Assembly: GCF_000499385.1 (NCBI RefSeq)
Contig: NW_013654582.1
Span: 1 to 18,398, forward strand
Source of the DNA: Eimeria necatrix
Taxonomy: Eukaryota > Apicomplexa > Conoidasida > Eucoccidiorida > Eimeriidae
Direction: 5' to 3'
DNA length: 18,398 nucleotides
Shown here: in pieces, positions 15,831-18,398 of the stretch
Layout: each line of letters starts with the position of its first letter
Numbering within the stretch: the first letter of the stretch is position 1
The notes under the pieces: model-generated
Told to the model about the DNA's origin: nothing
Databases searched by the model: none
Seen by the model: only the letters and a program-made list of their open reading frames with translations
Made by a program: the position numbers and the translations under genes

Positions 15831-16154
15831 AAGGAACAGCAAAGCAGCAAAGTTCAGGTGTCTGTACACCTGGCGCACCCCCCGCTGCTGCTTGCATGCA
15901 GGTTTGCATGCAGAATTTTTTAGGATTTGTTTTTTTTTTATTTTAAAAGATTTCTTTTCTGTTTTTCTCTTTTATTCATTAAATCCTTCTCTTTAGAGTT
16001 TGAAAAGTCATATTTGTTTTATTTCTTTTAAAAAGAAAAAAAAGAAATTAATATTCAAGAAACGAAACTTTTTGCTTCGGCCTCAGGTGTATGTCCAGCT
16101 CCCCCTGGGGTGTACAGACACCTCAAATGTACGCGCAGCTGGAAAAGTCTTTTT

Positions 16155-16221
16155 AAAAAGTTATTTAAAATCCATTTTTGTTTATTTCAAAAGTTATTTA
16201 AAATCCATTTTTGTTTATTTG
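16155..16221. repeat. Direct tandem duplication of about 34 bp
   Basis: AAAAGTTATTTAAAATCC... through TTTTTGTTTATTT occurs twice in immediate succession within AT-rich sequence. Confidence 0.88.
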
Positions 16222-16360
16222 CATTTCTTTACTGTTTTCCAATTAAAAGAAATGATGCAGCAGCTAGCTGCTGCTGCTGCATGCATTCCGCCAGCGCAGT
16301 GTACAGACACCGCAGCTGTTGCACCTCACCTGGAGCCACAATACACCCAAACACTTTGAG

Positions 16361-16412
16361 ACAAACCCTAAACCCTAAACCCTAAACCCTAAACCCTAAA
16401 CCCTAAACCGTA
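16361..16412. repeat. Telomere-like array (AAACCCT)
   Basis: Six to seven copies. By analogy with the two intron-rich genes it may mark an intron of an unidentified gene. On the minus strand it precedes a small open piece ending CTCCAG|GTGAGG (about 16334). Confidence 0.93.
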
Positions 16413-16609
16413 GACCCTCGGGCCTTCTTCTGCGCCGCTGCAGGAGCCACACAAGCCTGTGTGGGGCAAAGTTGCAGCACTGAGCCTTCAAATAAAATAA
16501 TTAAATATTTTTAATTTATTTTTAAATAAAAAATAAATTAAAAGTTTAATTTTGTTTCAAGAGCGAGGAGGCGCCGACAGGCTGACACTGAATTCCACGT
16601 GAGCCAGTG

Positions 16610-16647
<38 letters not shown>

Positions 16648-17100
16648 AGTTGTGTTCCTTAGAAAAGGGCTGCAGCAGCAGAAACTGGGCTTTTTTGTTT
16701 TTAATTTAATAAATTTAAATAAATTTAAACTTTAAAAATCCAATTATTCAGCTCGAAGGAACCGAAACGCATGCACGCCGCGCCGGGGCTGCGAGCTGCT
16801 CAAAGAAGAAGTCCCAGCATTTCTTTGGCTGCGCGATAGGCAGCAATTTTCTCCTTTTTGTTTTTAAAGTATTTTATTTATATTTTGTTTGCATTTTACT
16901 TCCATTTTGCTGTTCTTTCTTCCCGAATTCGCGCGCTTTTCCGGGTGTACGTACACCCGAACTTCTTCCGCGGTGCATGCGAGACGGCGACTCGAACCAG
17001 GTGTACGTACACTCCGCGGCCCGCAGCTCCTCCGCACACTCAGCGAGCTTCTCCACTCCTCACTTTTGATCTTCTACTTATTTTAGGATATATCTTTCCC
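16413..17100. other. AT-rich and GC-rich patches, no gene called
   Basis: A CTG run lies at 16616-16647. A minus-strand piece, 16828-16769, after GCGCAG reads PKKCWDFFFEQLAAPARRAC, but the plus strand is open here as well. Two GGTGTACGTACAC palindromes lie at 16943 and 17000. I cannot join these into a gene. Confidence 0.35.
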
Positions 17101-17161
17101 TTCCTTTTCCCTCGAGTGCAGCAGAACCGCAGCAGCAGCTGCCGCAGCCGCAGCCGAAGCC

Positions 17162-17202
<41 letters not shown>

Positions 17203-17421
17203 TCGGCTGTTTGCCTCTGGGCCCCCAGCTATGGGCGCAGCGCAGCCACTTCTTTCCCCCTGTGCTGCTTCTGGCCTTTGAGCCTCAGCAGCAAACCGGG
17301 GCAGCAGCAAATCGTTCTTGCTGCTGCTGCAGCTCCCTGGGAAGCTCCGGCTTTGCTGCTGCGGGCTCTGCACGGCTTTTACGTGCAGGGAATGTGAGCT
17401 CCGCTGCTGCTGCGGGTCCAG

Positions 17422-17466
<45 letters not shown>

Positions 17467-17590
17467 GGGTCCGGTGCAGCTGCGTGCCGCGGCCCGCTGC
17501 TGCAGCTGACTGGGGTCCGGTGCTGCTGCTGCTGCTGCTGCTGCTGCAGCGGGAGCAGGGCTGCCGCGCGAGCGGCGCTTCGGTGCCTGC

Positions 17591-17638
<48 letters not shown>
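17101..17638. other. Triplet-rich upstream region of the mu-adaptin gene
   Basis: CAG run at 17161-17200 and CTG runs at 17424-17466 and 17520-17547, ending in a CAG run (17597-17638) that abuts the predicted ATG. Long frames on both strands are Ala/Ser/Leu/Gln repeats. Probably 5' untranslated sequence. Confidence 0.5.
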
Positions 17639-17639
<1 letters not shown>

Positions 17640-18342
17640 TGTTTGACGCAGTGTATCTGTTGTCTTGCGAGGGGAAAGTGCTGCTGTCTCGGAGTTTCCG
17701 AGAAGTTCCTGCTGCTCACTTGGCAGCATTTTGTCGGAGTCTGTTTGCTCGGGTGTACGTACACCCCGCGCCCCCCGTCTTCTGCGCGGGCGAGGGAAGA
17801 AACAAAACGACATTTCTGTACATTTGCTGCGCAGCAGCAGCAGCAGCAGCAGACGCGGAGGCTGCGGGCGCCGCTGCTGCTGCTGCTGCTGCTGCTGCGG
17901 GCCCCGCTGCTGCTGCTGCTGCTGCTGCGGGGCTGCAGGCCGCGCTGCAGCGCACGCAGGCCGCGCTGCGCCACAGGGGCCAGGGGGGCCTCGTGGCAGC
18001 ACTTGCATGCAGAGGCAATCCCAATGCTGCAGCAGGACTTGTGCTGCTGCGGCAGCTGCTGCTGCTGCTGCAGGAGTGTGCGGGGCGTGCTGCAGCGCCG
18101 GGGGCTCCGCTGGGGCCCCCGGGGGCCCCCGGGGGCCCCCCGGGCTCGCGGGGGCCCCTGGGGGCCCTGGGGGCCCTGGGGGCCCTGGGGGCCCTGGGGC
18201 TCCGCAGGGGCCCCCCGGGGGCCCTCGACGAGGCCTTCATAAGGGCGCATGCAGCAGCAGTTTTGCAGCTTCTTGACGAGGCCCTCGACAGCGGAATTCC
18301 GCAGAGTTCGGAGCCGCAGCTGCTGCTGCTGCTGGCGGAGGC

Positions 18343-18377
<35 letters not shown>

Positions 18378-18398
18378 GCTGGGGCGCCCGCGGCTTCC
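17639..18398 (+). CDS. Clathrin-adaptor complex medium (mu) subunit, N-terminal longin domain (3' end off right edge)
   Basis: From ATG 17639 the frame is open to the window end (253 codons) with no intron. It reads MFDAVYLLSCEGKVLLSRSF and REVPAAHLAAFCRSLF, then PPVFCAGEG and TTFLYI. A poly-Ala insertion follows, then LVAALACRGNPNAAAGLVLL and RQLLLLLQE, a Gly/Pro/Leu insertion encoded by a GGGGCCCC array (about 18108-18215), then LDEAFIRAHAAAVLQLLDEA and LDSGIPQ. This follows the mu-subunit longin order: GK.L..R.(F/Y)R, PP(V/I)F, LVAL..RN.NAA, and (I)R.N....YELLDE..D.G.PQ. By eye AP-1 mu fits best; AP-4 and AP-3 are not excluded. By family knowledge it is the cargo-sorting subunit of an AP coat recruited by Arf-GTP. 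The C-terminal mu-homology domain is outside the window. The frame is open upstream to a TGA at 17507, so an earlier start cannot be ruled out, but this ATG is the only Met before the domain. Confidence 0.85.

Noticed and set aside
17285..18250. 321-residue minus-strand frame and 343-residue plus-strand frame (17211-18242)
   Set aside because: Both are repeat-driven. The mu-adaptin motifs lie in a different plus-strand frame that stays open to the window end.
1..18398. tRNA, rRNA and snRNA genes
   Set aside because: I looked for box A/B patterns and conserved rRNA segments and saw none. A covariance-model scan would be needed to exclude small RNAs fully.

Overview
The window looks like an R-type (repeat-rich) segment of an Eimeria-type coccidian chromosome. 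Two signatures support this: interstitial telomere-like AAACCCT/TTTAGGG arrays, and very frequent CAG/CTG tracts that read as homopolymeric amino-acid repeats (Ser, Ala, Gln, Leu) in whichever frame they fall. Most of the very long open frames are by-products of stop-free repeats (CAG, GGGGCCCC, GGTGTACGTACACC) and are not genes. The real coding sequence is cut into short exons. I recovered it by matching short conserved motifs and requiring compatible splice phases.

Left part (1-3868, minus strand): a gene running off the left edge that joins a starch-binding CBM25/CBM53-like module to a sucrose-phosphate-phosphatase-like HAD hydrolase. Seven exons are placed. Its introns consist of telomere-like arrays, CAG/CTG tracts and a GTGTCTGTACACC-type motif.

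Middle (about 4.0-8.8 kb): mostly repeats. These include GGGGCCCC arrays, a 14-copy array of the palindrome GGTGTACGTACACC, a 13-copy 17-bp array, and a GCTA tetranucleotide block. I see a weakly supported minus-strand gene of unknown function (exons near 7921-7897, 7215-7095 and 6314-5900), a possible exon at 5379-5150 (minus), and a possible terminal exon at 4437-4594 (plus).

Right-centre (13364-9016, minus): an ArfGAP of SMAP/AGD-like architecture. It has a CX2CX16CX2C zinc finger split over two exons, followed by a Lys-rich linker and a long Ala/Gln-rich tail with a DPW motif. Eight exons are placed. One splice junction (exon 3 to 4) does not close with a canonical donor.

13.4-17.6 kb: AT-rich and triplet-rich sequence with only ambiguous exon candidates.

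Right edge (17639-18398, plus): the N-terminal longin domain of a clathrin-adaptor mu subunit, interrupted by poly-Ala and by a collagen-like insertion encoded by a GGGGCCCC array. It runs off the window. ArfGAP and mu-adaptin both act in Arf-dependent coat and vesicle traffic, and here they are divergently oriented neighbours.

The most interesting structural signal is the dispersed palindromic motif family GGTGT-NNNN-ACACC. Variants repeatedly sit exactly on predicted splice donors (AG|GTGTACGTACACC) and acceptors (GGTGTACAG|ACA). A second signal is that two introns of the phosphatase gene start with AAACCCT and end with TTTAGGG, so their transcripts could fold back and bring the splice sites together.
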